Shown here piece after piece: positions 10,524 through 17,966 of a DNA stretch of 64,000 nucleotides. How positions within the stretch are numbered: the first letter of the stretch is position 1; each line of letters begins with the position of its first letter. Below the pieces are notes generated by a model. The model had not been told where the DNA came from, did not search any database, and saw only the letters and a program-made list of their open reading frames with translations. Made by a program: the position numbers and the translations under genes. The stretch is from NCBI RefSeq assembly GCF_030409845.1, contig NZ_JAUFQQ010000003.1:1302001-1366000 (forward strand). Reading direction: 5' to 3'. Origin of the DNA: Flavobacterium branchiarum (lineage in GTDB: Bacteria; Bacteroidota; Bacteroidia; Flavobacteriales; Flavobacteriaceae).

Positions 10524-10940
10524 ATGAGCACAATAACAAACCCATATCACATAGGGCGAAAAATTAGCCGTATTCGTGAACTGAAAGACATGAAGCAAGA
10601 AGCATTAGCGCAGGCTTTAGGAACTAATCAGCAAGCTGTTTCAATTATAGAAAACAGTGAGGCTATAGGAGAAGAAAAATTAATAGAAATAGCTAAAGCT
10701 TTAGGAGTAACTCCAGAAGCAATTAAGAACTTCTCTGATGAAGGCGTTTTTAATTATTTCAATAATTTTAATGATAATAGTATAAATCAAGGCCTTATAG
10801 GTACTAATAATATTTGTAATTTTAATCCATTAGATAAATTAATGGATGCTGTTGATGAAAATAAAAAATTATACGAGCGTTTATTAGAAGCTGAAAAAGA
10901 TAAAGTAACTTATTTAGAGAATTTACTAAAAGAGAAATAA
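10524..10940 (+). CDS. XRE-family transcriptional regulator, copy 1
   Basis: A 138-residue cytoplasmic protein. Residues about 10-68 are a Cro/C1-type helix-turn-helix ('ISRIRELKDMKQEALAQALGT', recognition region 'NQQAVSIIENSE'), followed by a linker rich in Asn and Phe (75-97) and a charged C-terminal coiled coil ('DENKKLYERLLEAEKDKVTYLENLLKEK', described by 'YERLLEAEKDKV' at about 117-128) that probably dimerises. It is nearly identical to the gene at 11128-11544; most amino-acid differences lie at residues 82-110, in the linker between DNA-binding domain and coiled coil. Targets are unknown. A terminator follows directly, so it is monocistronic. Confidence 0.88.
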   Translation: MSTITNPYHIGRKISRIRELKDMKQEALAQALGTNQQAVSIIENSEAIGEEKLIEIAKALGVTPEAIKNFSDEGVFNYFNNFNDNSINQGLIGTNNICNFNPLDKLMDAVDENKKLYERLLEAEKDKVTYLENLLKEK

Positions 10941-10964
10941 GAGTTGCAATATTAGAAATAGTGT

Positions 10965-10997
10965 AAAAAAGGAAGCTTAATTTGCTTCCTTTTTTTA
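10965..10997 (+). terminator. Terminator of XRE copy 1
   Basis: A-run plus GGAAGC (10971-10976) pairs with GCTTCC (10984-10989) and a following run of T's, with a 7-base loop. Confidence 0.88.
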
Positions 10998-11094
10998 TGT
11001 TTTATAGTTTTCATGTATTAAGAAATCTAATGTTGCTTACAAAAGGATTGTAGTTTGGCTTAGTGTTATTTTAAATTTTATTAATTTCAAAAGC

Positions 11095-11123
11095 TTGGTT
11101 TTTATTTCTAATTATTACCTTTG
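11095..11123 (+). promoter_or_regulatory. Promoter of XRE copy 2
   Basis: TTG (11095-11097) and TACCTTTG (11116-11123) are 18 bases apart. As in copy 1, the -7 box ends 4 bases before the ATG (11128), so the message is probably leaderless. The -33 element exists only here, so the two copies may differ in expression. Confidence 0.55.
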
Positions 11124-11127
11124 AGTT

Positions 11128-11544
11128 ATGAGCACAATAACAAACCCATATCACATAGGGCGAAAAATTAGCCGTATTCGTGAACTGAAAGACATGAAGC
11201 AAGAAGCATTAGCGCAGGCTTTAGGAACTAATCAGCAAGCTGTTTCAATTATAGAAAACAGTGAAACTATAGGAGAAGAAAAATTAATAGAAATAGCTAA
11301 AGCTTTAGGAGTAACTCCAGAAGCAATTAAGAATTTCTCTGATGAAGGCGTTTTTAATTATTTCAATAATTTTAGCGATAATAGCACGAATCAAGGACCG
11401 ATAGGTGCTCACAATATTTGTAATTTTAATCCATTAGACAAATTAGTTGAGTCTTACGATGAGAATAAAAAACTGTACGAACGTTTATTAGAAGCTGAAA
11501 AAGACAAGGTAACTTATTTAGAGAATTTACTAAAAGAGAAATAA
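11128..11544 (+). CDS. XRE-family transcriptional regulator, copy 2
   Basis: This 138-residue protein is the second member of the tandem pair. The DNA-binding domain (residues 1-70) differs from copy 1 at a single position (Ala to Thr near residue 50, 'NSETIGEE'), so both should bind the same operator. The linker differs more: 'SDNSTNQGPIGAHN' and 'LVESYDENK' replace 'NDNSINQGLIGTNN' and 'LMDAVDENK'. The coiled-coil end is identical, so heterodimers are plausible (inference). Promoter and terminator are duplicated with the gene. Confidence 0.88.
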   Translation: MSTITNPYHIGRKISRIRELKDMKQEALAQALGTNQQAVSIIENSETIGEEKLIEIAKALGVTPEAIKNFSDEGVFNYFNNFSDNSTNQGPIGAHNICNFNPLDKLVESYDENKKLYERLLEAEKDKVTYLENLLKEK

Positions 11545-11611
11545 GAGTTGTAGAATTTTAAAACTTATTGTTTTGATAATTTTTGGTTTATTGAATTCAA
11601 AAATATTTTTT

Positions 11612-11644
11612 AAAAAAGGAAGCTTAATTGCTTCCTTTTTTTTT
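11612..11644 (+). terminator. Terminator of XRE copy 2
   Basis: Run of A's plus GGAAGC (11618-11623) pairs with GCTTCC (11630-11635) and nine T's, with a 6-base loop. It is the counterpart of the terminator at 10965. Confidence 0.88.
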
Positions 11645-11737
11645 AATTGTCCGCCTGTGATTTTTATTTAAGGTTTGAAAATTTCAGGTATATGTAAAAA
11701 ATAATCTCTATCGTTGTGTATTTGAGTGTTTGGATTT

Positions 11738-12289
11738 TTAGATGCTTTTCATTTTTTCTTGTATTCTTTCAATTTGATGTAAGTGACGGATGATATGATT
11801 GATGAGAAATTGAAAAGTATCGCCTAATTTAAGCTTTAATAATTTTGAAATAGAGATTGGTATTTTTACTTTATTTAAGCTAATATTTTTTGATTGGTCC
11901 AATAATGCTAATAATTCAATTTGTTGATTAATAAATTTATCAATAACACTTTTGTCAAGTTTCGAGTTTAACGGGTTTTTGTCCTTAAAAGTTTTCATTT
12001 TGTTTAGCTTTTCTTTTGGTAACATGCTTTTGGTAAAGTAACTTCCTAGAACTCCGCTTTTGAAATGATTTTCTGGTTTGGTCTTTGAGTTTTTTATTTT
12101 GCTTTCTATTTGTGGTATATAAAAATCACTGTATAAATTTAGATGTTCTAAACATTCTAAAATGTTCCATGAAGCTGGGGTTTCTTTCCATTTCAAGATT
12201 TGTAAATCATTAGTTTTTAGTTCTTCAACCTGATTAATGATTTGTCTTGTTTGTTCAGTAAGTGATTGTATTAATTTTTCTGATTGCAT
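11738..12289 (-). CDS. DinB-like four-helix protein
   Basis: This 183-residue protein is all-helical and has the DinB/YfiT layout: 'ETPASWNILECLEHLNLYSD' (His near residue 49) in helix 2 and a C-terminal 'LINHIIRHLHQIERI' supplying two more histidines, together forming the usual three-His metal site. DinB-fold proteins include thiol-dependent transferases, for example with bacillithiol, but most flavobacterial members have no assigned reaction. The gene lies 57 bases downstream of a Crp-like regulator on the same strand and is probably co-transcribed with it; regulator-plus-DinB pairs are frequent. Confidence 0.82.
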   Translation of the reverse strand: MQSEKLIQSLTEQTRQIINQVEELKTNDLQILKWKETPASWNILECLEHLNLYSDFYIPQIESKIKNSKTKPENHFKSGVLGSYFTKSMLPKEKLNKMKTFKDKNPLNSKLDKSVIDKFINQQIELLALLDQSKNISLNKVKIPISISKLLKLKLGDTFQFLINHIIRHLHQIERIQEKMKSI

Positions 12290-12346
12290 AGTTTTAAGCT
12301 TTTGTGCAAAACTCCAAAAAGTATTTTTATAAAATATTGATTGAAA

Positions 12347-12853
12347 TCAATACTTTTTTAATCGTGATAAGGTTTCAGGACTCATTCTTAAATAATTGGC
12401 AATAAGTCTATTTGGGATTTCCTGAAAAAGTCGCGGACTTCTCTTTAGGACTCTCTCATATCTTTTTTTTGGTGAATTTGTCAAAATATCAATTTCACGT
12501 TCCATTTGTTGAACAGTTAAGTTTTCTAGAATTCCAATCCATAAATTTCTGTTAGCTTCAATTTTTAAAAAGGGCTCTATTTGTTGTTTAGTGATAACTT
12601 TTATTACAGATTTTTTAATTGCTTGAATAAACAAATCAGAAGGTTTGTTTGTTAAAAAAGAGTCAAGAGAAATGATTAAGTTCTCTTTATAACCAAATCG
12701 AATGGTATGTTCTTCGTTGTCATCTAAAACAAAAATTCGTAAGCTTCCGCTTTCTATAAAATAGATGTTAGTATCAATACTACCCTTTACTTTGAGGAAT
12801 TCGTTTCTATTAATAGTTATTGTTTTCTCAGAAAGTTCGATTATTTCTTTCAT
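12347..12853 (-). CDS. Crp/Fnr-family transcriptional regulator, short
   Basis: A 168-residue protein with an N-terminal cyclic-nucleotide-binding-like jelly roll (residues 1-110, 'IYFIESGSLRIFV') and a C-terminal helix-turn-helix ending 'IANYLRMSPETLSRLKKY'. It lacks the conserved cAMP-binding Arg/Ser pair, as far as the sequence shows, so the ligand is unknown. It is slightly shorter than the usual 185-195 residues, and the HTH stops soon after the recognition helix. It precedes the DinB gene, its likely partner or target. Confidence 0.87.
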   Translation of the reverse strand: MKEIIELSEKTITINRNEFLKVKGSIDTNIYFIESGSLRIFVLDDNEEHTIRFGYKENLIISLDSFLTNKPSDLFIQAIKKSVIKVITKQQIEPFLKIEANRNLWIGILENLTVQQMEREIDILTNSPKKRYERVLKRSPRLFQEIPNRLIANYLRMSPETLSRLKKY

Positions 12854-13094
12854 TGTATGATGTAATGATTGCTATATTTGTAGATAACCTTATTTTATAT
12901 CTTGTTAAAAAGCAAGTTAATGTTTTTTCTAAATATAATATTAAATCAAAATAATTCATGAAGACTAAGATTTAATTTTTGCTATAATAAAATGTTATAA
13001 CTCCAGGAACTATTTCAAAACCTCTCAAATCACCCTCAAAATCAAAAAATAATATTTCTCACTCGAACACCCCAACAAATAAAATCTGATTTTG

Positions 13095-13102
13095 TATATT
13101 TG
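13095..13102 (+). promoter_or_regulatory. -7 box for pyrR-pyrB
   Basis: TATATTTG matches TAnnTTTG and ends 24 bases before the chosen pyrR ATG (13127). It overlaps an upstream in-frame ATT/ATG-like start (13100), which supports the downstream start. No clear -33 TTG. Confidence 0.5.
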
Positions 13103-13126
13103 CCCAACCAAACACTACACTTTACT

Positions 13127-13666
13127 ATGAGTCAAAAAGTATTACTTAATTCAAAAGAAGTTACTATCATATTGCATCGTTTGGCCTGTCAATTGATAGA
13201 AAAGCATCTTGATTTTTCAGATACGATTTTGGTAGGAATACAGCCTAGAGGTGTCTACCTGGCAGAACGATTGAAAGAATTATTAGAAAAAGAATACAAT
13301 ACACCCGAGATTACGTTGGGTTATTTGGACATTACTTTTTTTAGAGATGATTTTCGAAGAACAGATAAACCATTAGAAGCTAATAAAACCCAAATCAATT
13401 TTATTGTAGAAGATAAAAAAGTCATTTTTATAGATGATGTTTTATTTACAGGACGAAGTATTCGATCGGCATTAACAGCCATTCAATCTTTTGGACGACC
13501 TGCAGAAATTGAATTATTGGTGTTAATAGACAGGCGTTTTAGCCGACATTTACCAATACAACCAGATTATCGTGGCAGACAAGTAGATGCTATCAATAAC
13601 GAGAAAGTGATTGTGAGTTGGAAAGAAAATGATGGTGAAGATGTTGTTTATTTGATAACTAGTTAA
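13127..13666 (+). CDS. pyrR: PyrR-like bifunctional regulator / uracil phosphoribosyltransferase
   Basis: The 179-residue product matches PyrR in size and motifs: 'LVGIQPRGVYLAERL' (about 39-53) and the PRPP-binding loop 'VIFIDDVLFTGRSIRSA' (about 95-115). PyrR belongs to the type I phosphoribosyltransferases; in Firmicutes it binds pyr mRNA and has minor UPRTase activity. I picked ATG 13127 because an earlier start would overlap the promoter box and add nine residues not typical of the family. pyrB follows 53 bases later, so the two probably form an operon; no attenuator hairpin was evident before pyrB. Confidence 0.88.
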   Translation: MSQKVLLNSKEVTIILHRLACQLIEKHLDFSDTILVGIQPRGVYLAERLKELLEKEYNTPEITLGYLDITFFRDDFRRTDKPLEANKTQINFIVEDKKVIFIDDVLFTGRSIRSALTAIQSFGRPAEIELLVLIDRRFSRHLPIQPDYRGRQVDAINNEKVIVSWKENDGEDVVYLITS

Positions 13667-13719
13667 ACAAACAGATTCATTAAAAGTCACCCATTCAAAA
13701 ATAATAATCGTAAAAGAAA

Positions 13720-14646
13720 ATGAAAGAATTAAGCGTAAATCACTTGTTAGGAATTAAATATATCAATGAAGATGATATTAACCTAATTTTTGAAACTGCC
13801 GATCATTTTAAGGAAGTTATTAATAGACCAATTAAAAAAGTTCCTACTTTAAGAGATATTACGATTGCCAATATATTTTTCGAAAATAGTACAAGAACAA
13901 AGCTTTCATTCGAACTAGCCCAAAAAAGATTATCAGCCGATGTTATTAGTTTTTCTGCTGCCCAATCATCGGTTAAAAAAGGAGAAACGCTTATTGATAC
14001 AGTAAACAACATCCTTTCAATGAAAGTTGATATGGTTGTTATGCGTCATGCCAATCCCGGAGCTGCTTATTTTTTATCTAAAAATGTAAAGGCTAGTATT
14101 GTAAACGCAGGTGATGGAGCACACGAACACCCAACTCAAGCATTATTAGATAGCTATTCGATTAGAGAAAAACTAGGTGATGTTTCAGGAAAGAAAGTAG
14201 TTATTGTTGGAGATATTTTACACTCAAGAGTGGCATTATCTAATATTTATGCTTTAAAAATGCAAGGAGCCGAAGTAAAAGTATGTGGGCCAAAAACATT
14301 AATTCCTAGATATATTGAATCGCTTGGAGTTACAGTTGAACCAAATTTACGTAAAGCTTTAGAATGGTGTGATGTTGCTAATATGCTTCGTGTACAAAAC
14401 GAAAGAATGGATGTAAACTTTTTTCCTTCAACAAGAGAATATTCACAACAATATGGCGTTGATAAAGCATTGCTGGACTCTCTCAATAAAGAGATTGTAA
14501 TTATGCACCCAGGACCAATAAATAGAGGAGTAGAGATAACATCAGAAGTAGCTGACTCAGAACATTCAGTTATTTTAAATCAAGTCGAAAATGGAGTAGC
14601 TGTTCGTATGGCAGTTATCTATCTTTTGGCTTCAAAAATTCAATAA
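13720..14646 (+). CDS. pyrB: Aspartate carbamoyltransferase catalytic subunit
   Basis: This 308-residue enzyme joins carbamoyl phosphate and aspartate in the second step of pyrimidine synthesis. The carbamoyl-phosphate motif 'FFENSTRTKLSFE' (about 50-62), the mobile loop region 'SSVKKGETLIDT' with Ser/Lys (about 80-92), 'HPTQALLD' (about 133-140) and the C-terminal 'MHPGPINRGVEI' (about 260-271) are all intact. The length fits a stand-alone catalytic chain and no pyrI regulatory gene is adjacent. It lies just downstream of pyrR. Confidence 0.96.
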   Translation: MKELSVNHLLGIKYINEDDINLIFETADHFKEVINRPIKKVPTLRDITIANIFFENSTRTKLSFELAQKRLSADVISFSAAQSSVKKGETLIDTVNNILSMKVDMVVMRHANPGAAYFLSKNVKASIVNAGDGAHEHPTQALLDSYSIREKLGDVSGKKVVIVGDILHSRVALSNIYALKMQGAEVKVCGPKTLIPRYIESLGVTVEPNLRKALEWCDVANMLRVQNERMDVNFFPSTREYSQQYGVDKALLDSLNKEIVIMHPGPINRGVEITSEVADSEHSVILNQVENGVAVRMAVIYLLASKIQ

Positions 14647-14718
14647 GTTCTAAAAAAGAAACACCTTCGTTATTCCATATATTTATTTGGAATAAATGAA
14701 AGTATAGCAATTGAAAAA

Positions 14719-15051
14719 ATGAAAGTAGATCAAAAAGGACATACTACAATAATTAAAGATACTCAAGGAGATTTCAATTCTTTTTTGGATAAAATCACGA
14801 GCCAGTTTAAGACTTACGAGAAGCACAATATTATTATCGATTTGTTAGCTCATAAAGATTTAACTATAAGTGATATTAAATTATTGTTGCCTCTTTCTAA
14901 GCAACAAAAAAAAGCTAAAAAATCTTTTATCATTGTAGTTTCAGATATTGACTATAATGCAGTTCCAAATGCTTTAGTTGTTGTTCCTTCTGTTTTAGAG
15001 GCACATGATATTATTGAAATGGATGAAATCGAAAGAGATTTAGGATTCTGA
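14719..15051 (+). CDS. 110-aa conserved protein of unknown function, upstream of RNase Z
   Basis: A small alpha/beta protein ('HNIIIDLLAHKDLTISDIKLLL', 'KSFIIVVSDIDYNAVPNALVVVPSVLEAHDIIEMDEIERDLGF' region) whose pattern of a beta strand, helix, strand and an ending with a conserved Asp/Glu cluster resembles a STAS-type fold. It has no signal peptide or catalytic motif. It lies between pyrB (72 bases upstream) and rnz (97 bases downstream) and in flavobacteria I recall it next to rnz, where it is often mislabelled ribonuclease Z. Role not known. Confidence 0.75.
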   Translation: MKVDQKGHTTIIKDTQGDFNSFLDKITSQFKTYEKHNIIIDLLAHKDLTISDIKLLLPLSKQQKKAKKSFIIVVSDIDYNAVPNALVVVPSVLEAHDIIEMDEIERDLGF

Positions 15052-15148
15052 AAATTGGATAATTTCGACTGTTTAATCGATTTATTTTGATGCTTTAATC
15101 TTAAACGATTAACCGATTTGCCAAATAAACGAATAAACAAACATAAAA

Positions 15149-16054
15149 TTGAAATTAACAATATTAGGCTGTTATGCCGCAACCCCAAGAACACTTACCA
15201 ATCCAACTTCGCAGGTATTAGAAATAAAAAATAGATTGTTTCTTATAGATTGTGGAGAAGGAACTCAGGTACAATTGCGTAAAAACAAAGTGAAATTTTC
15301 TAAAATTAATCATGTTTTTATTTCGCATTTACATGGAGATCATTTTTTCGGACTCATCGGATTAATATCTACATTCAGCCTTTTGGGCAGAACTACAGAT
15401 TTACATATTCATGGACCAAAAGGAATTAAAGAAATCATTTTGCTTCAGCTAAAACTATCTAGTTCGTGGACAAATTATGGTTTGTTTTTTCATGAGTTGA
15501 AATCAGATGAAAGTGAAATTGTTTTTGAAGACCAAAAGGTTATTGTAAGGACTATACCATTAAAGCACCGTGTATATACCAACGGGTTTTTATTTCAAGA
15601 GAAATTAAGTGAAAGAAAACTTGATATCGATGCAGTTCAACATTATAATATTGATACTTGTTACTTTCAGAAAATTAAAAATGGAGGAGATATAACTTTG
15701 GATGATGGAACAATCATTGCAAACGAAAAACTATCATCTGATCCTTTGCCTCCCAAAAGTTATGCATTTTGTTCTGATACAGTATATCATGAGGCTGTAA
15801 TTCCTATTATAGAAAATGTTGATGTCTTGTATCATGAAAGCACCTTTTTACAATCTGAAGAAAGCCTAGCATTAAAAACATTACATTCAACTGCAAAAGA
15901 AGCGGCTACAATTGCTTTAAAAGCCAATGCTAAACAACTGGTTCTAGGACATTACTCTACTAGATATGAAAGTATTGAATTGTTTAAAGAAGAAGCAGAA
16001 ACTGTCTTTCCGAACGTCCTATTGGCAGATGATGGAAGAAGTTTTGAATTTTAA
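15149..16054 (+). CDS. rnz: Ribonuclease Z (tRNase Z), TTG start
   Basis: The 301-residue metallo-beta-lactamase-fold enzyme trims tRNA 3' ends. The Zn motif 'HLHGDHFFG' (about 61-69), the upstream 'DCGEGTQVQL', the 'FCSDT' motif (about residues 207-211), 'HESTF' and the C-terminal 'LGHYSTRY' are all present. The protein begins 'KLTILGCYAATPR', as RNase Z proteins normally do directly after the start. No ATG precedes this; the only start that keeps the first strand is TTG at 15149, and an in-frame stop lies at 15134-15136. A TTG start suggests reduced translation. Confidence 0.93.
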   Translation: MKLTILGCYAATPRTLTNPTSQVLEIKNRLFLIDCGEGTQVQLRKNKVKFSKINHVFISHLHGDHFFGLIGLISTFSLLGRTTDLHIHGPKGIKEIILLQLKLSSSWTNYGLFFHELKSDESEIVFEDQKVIVRTIPLKHRVYTNGFLFQEKLSERKLDIDAVQHYNIDTCYFQKIKNGGDITLDDGTIIANEKLSSDPLPPKSYAFCSDTVYHEAVIPIIENVDVLYHESTFLQSEESLALKTLHSTAKEAATIALKANAKQLVLGHYSTRYESIELFKEEAETVFPNVLLADDGRSFEF

Positions 16055-16180
16055 AATTGGTAAGGCTCAGTGATTATGAGTTACAATAATTTTTCAGCTT
16101 ATAACAATCTAAAAATTAATTTTCCAGCGTTTAAAACCCAACAAACTAATTAAGACTAACAATCTAAGAAATCTAAGAAA

Positions 16181-16825
16181 ATGAATGATTTAAGTAATTA
16201 TAGAAAATCCTACGAGAAAAGTGAATTACTAGAAACCACAATTCCAGAAGATCCTATTAATCTTTTTAATAGATGGTTTCATGAGGTAGAAGATTTTGGT
16301 GGCGTTGATGAAGTAAATGCAATGACTGTTTCTACCATAGGTTTGGATGGTTTTCCTAAATCGAGAGTGGTGTTATTGAAGAAATTCTCAGAAGAAGGTT
16401 TTATTTTTTACACTAATTATAATTCTGAAAAAGGGAAAGCGATACAGAATAATCCACACGTTTGTTTGTCTTTTTTTTGGCCAAATTCAGAACGTCAGGT
16501 AATAATAAAAGGTATTGCTACAAAGACAGCTGAGGCAGTCTCTGATGGATATTTTGATACAAGACCAGACGGAAGCAAACTAGGCGCGATTGTATCTAAT
16601 CAGAGTGAGGTTATTCCGTCACGCACTTTTTTAGAAGAAAATTTAAAAGCTTTAGAGAAAGAATTTGAAGGAAAAGCAATTCCTAGACCTAAACATTGGG
16701 GAGGATTTCTTGTTACTCCAGTTGAGGTTGAGTTTTGGCAGGGTAGGCCAAATCGTTTACATGATAGAATTCGGTATGTTACGCAAGCGGATTATTCATG
16801 GAAGATTGAGAGGCTTTCGTCTTAA
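16181..16825 (+). CDS. pdxH: Pyridoxamine 5'-phosphate oxidase
   Basis: A 214-residue FMN enzyme that oxidises PNP or PMP to pyridoxal 5'-phosphate. Visible markers are 'NAMTVSTIGLDGFPKSRVVLLK' (about 47-68), 'FYTNYNSEKGKAI' (FMN/phosphate binding), 'PRPKHWGGF' and the C-terminal 'EFWQGRPNRLHDRIRY', which binds PLP phosphate; the end 'WKIERLSS' is standard (usually '...RLAP'). Length is normal. It stands alone, 126 bases after rnz, and is followed by a weak AT-only hairpin. Confidence 0.96.
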   Translation: MNDLSNYRKSYEKSELLETTIPEDPINLFNRWFHEVEDFGGVDEVNAMTVSTIGLDGFPKSRVVLLKKFSEEGFIFYTNYNSEKGKAIQNNPHVCLSFFWPNSERQVIIKGIATKTAEAVSDGYFDTRPDGSKLGAIVSNQSEVIPSRTFLEENLKALEKEFEGKAIPRPKHWGGFLVTPVEVEFWQGRPNRLHDRIRYVTQADYSWKIERLSS

Positions 16826-16833
16826 AAGTAAGA

Positions 16834-16856
16834 AAATTACTTTTTTAAAGTAATTT
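16834..16856 (+). terminator. AT-rich hairpin after pdxH
   Basis: AAATTACTTT (16834-16843) pairs with AAAGTAATTT (16847-16856). It starts 9 bases after the stop but has no following T-run, so termination is uncertain. Confidence 0.4.
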
Positions 16857-16999
16857 ATAATGTAGTTCATCGATTTTTTTTGGTATTTCAGCGATAAAAG
16901 ATGTAGATTTAAATAATAAAAAGAAACAAATTTTATAAAATACCATTTTTAAAAAGGAGTTTGCCCCACAATCTACTTTAAACTTAAACTGCTGATATC

Positions 17000-17509
17000 A
17001 TGAAACTAAAAAATCATATCCTATCGCTATTGATAATAGTGTTCACAATGAATTCTTGTGCTTCTGATTCAGTTGATTCTGTTTCTAACAAAGAATTAAG
17101 TGTTTCTTCTGCAGTTGTTACTGACTATACTTATGATCAGTCTGAACTTGAGACAATGAAATTGATTAATGAATATAGAGTTAGTATCGGATTAAATGAA
17201 CTAAAAGCAATTAATCATATCTCTTTTAAATCAGACGAGCATAATGCTTATATGATTACTAATAAAGTTGTAAATCATGATGATTTTGTAGCTCGTTCAG
17301 AAAATATTATCAAAGTTTTAGGTGCAATTAAAGTTTCTGAGAATGTAGCTTATAATTATAATACACCCGAAGCTGTATTAAAAGCATGGCTTGCAAGTGA
17401 AGGGCATAAACGTAATATCGAAGGAGATTTTACGAATTTTGGCTTAGCAATAAAAATTGATCCTGTAAATGGAAGAAAATATTATACTAATATTTTTGCA
17501 AAAATATAA
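17000..17509 (+). CDS. CAP/SCP-domain lipoprotein
   Basis: The 169-residue protein has a lipoprotein signal with lipobox 'MNSC' (about Cys19) followed by a Ser/Asp-rich linker, then a CAP domain (about 50-169). CAP markers are 'LMKLINEYRVSIGL'-type helix 1, 'SDEHNAYMI', 'VNHDDF', 'SENVAYN' and 'AWLASEGHKRNI', with the conserved His and Glu residues present. CAP proteins are extracytoplasmic; bacterial YkwD-like members lack an agreed enzymatic role. Gene stands alone; no operon partner within 170 bases on either side. Confidence 0.9.
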   Translation: MKLKNHILSLLIIVFTMNSCASDSVDSVSNKELSVSSAVVTDYTYDQSELETMKLINEYRVSIGLNELKAINHISFKSDEHNAYMITNKVVNHDDFVARSENIIKVLGAIKVSENVAYNYNTPEAVLKAWLASEGHKRNIEGDFTNFGLAIKIDPVNGRKYYTNIFAKI

Positions 17510-17587
17510 TTTGAATCTATTTTTTAGAATCTAAGAATAGATATTAAAGAGCCCTTTTTATGTTACTGGTTTATTTAAGTTGAGGTT

Positions 17588-17616
17588 ATAGCCGTTATTA
17601 ATTTAATAACGGCTAT
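17588..17616 (+). terminator. Palindromic hairpin after the CAP gene
   Basis: ATAGCCGTTATTAA (17588-17601) is mirrored by TTAATAACGGCTAT (17603-17616), 79 bases after the CAP stop. It is a near-perfect palindrome of 29 bases with only a weak T-run after it. Confidence 0.55.
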
Positions 17617-17633
17617 TTAATTTGTAGTGTAAG

Positions 17634-17660
17634 AGCTGTCTTTATTGACAGCTTTTTTTT
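17634..17660 (+). terminator. Second terminator after the CAP gene
   Basis: AGCTGTC (17634-17640) pairs with GACAGCT (17647-17653) and is followed by eight T's. It looks like a standard rho-independent terminator on the plus strand. The 17661-17900 stretch holds no gene or clear motif that I can see. Confidence 0.75.
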
Positions 17661-17902
17661 GCTTCCTGAGATATGATAAATCAATATGTAAACCTGTGGG
17701 AGATAAAAATCGAATCAAACCGTTAACACAAAATAGGATAGTAGTAAGAAATGAGCAAAGAATCCTAAAGAAGAGTTAACACAATACAAATTTTTATAGA
17801 ATCTGCATTACCCGTAATCTTGGTGCTCGACAGGTTTTGGTATTGATTTGTTGGCTAATGTTTTTTTGCTAAAAGTGTATTCAGTTAATCTTAAATAAAT
17901 AA

Positions 17903-17940
17903 AAAGCCAGTGAAGTTAATTTCACTGGCTTTAGTTTTTT
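17903..17940. terminator. Bidirectional terminator for the porP-ompA operon
   Basis: AAAGCCAGTGAA (17903-17914) pairs with TTCACTGGCTTT (17921-17932), followed by T's on one side and A's on the other. It lies 27 bases after the minus-strand OmpA-family stop. Confidence 0.82.
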
Positions 17941-17966
17941 AATATGTCTTATTGTTTGTATTCTTA

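Larger units (their letters stand above)
10495..11644 (+). repeat. Tandem duplication carrying two XRE regulator genes (604-bp offset)
   Basis: Two near-identical segments follow each other at an offset of 604 bases: about 10495-10997 and 11099-11644. Each contains a T-rich leader, the box TACCTTTG, a 138-codon XRE gene and a GGAAGC/GCTTCC terminator. The spacers between them (10998-11098) are not duplicated. Confidence 0.85.

Noticed and set aside
12873..12880. Plus-strand TATATTTG as a promoter
   Set aside because: It matches the -7 box, but no plus-strand gene begins within 220 bases and pyrR has a nearer box (13095-13102).
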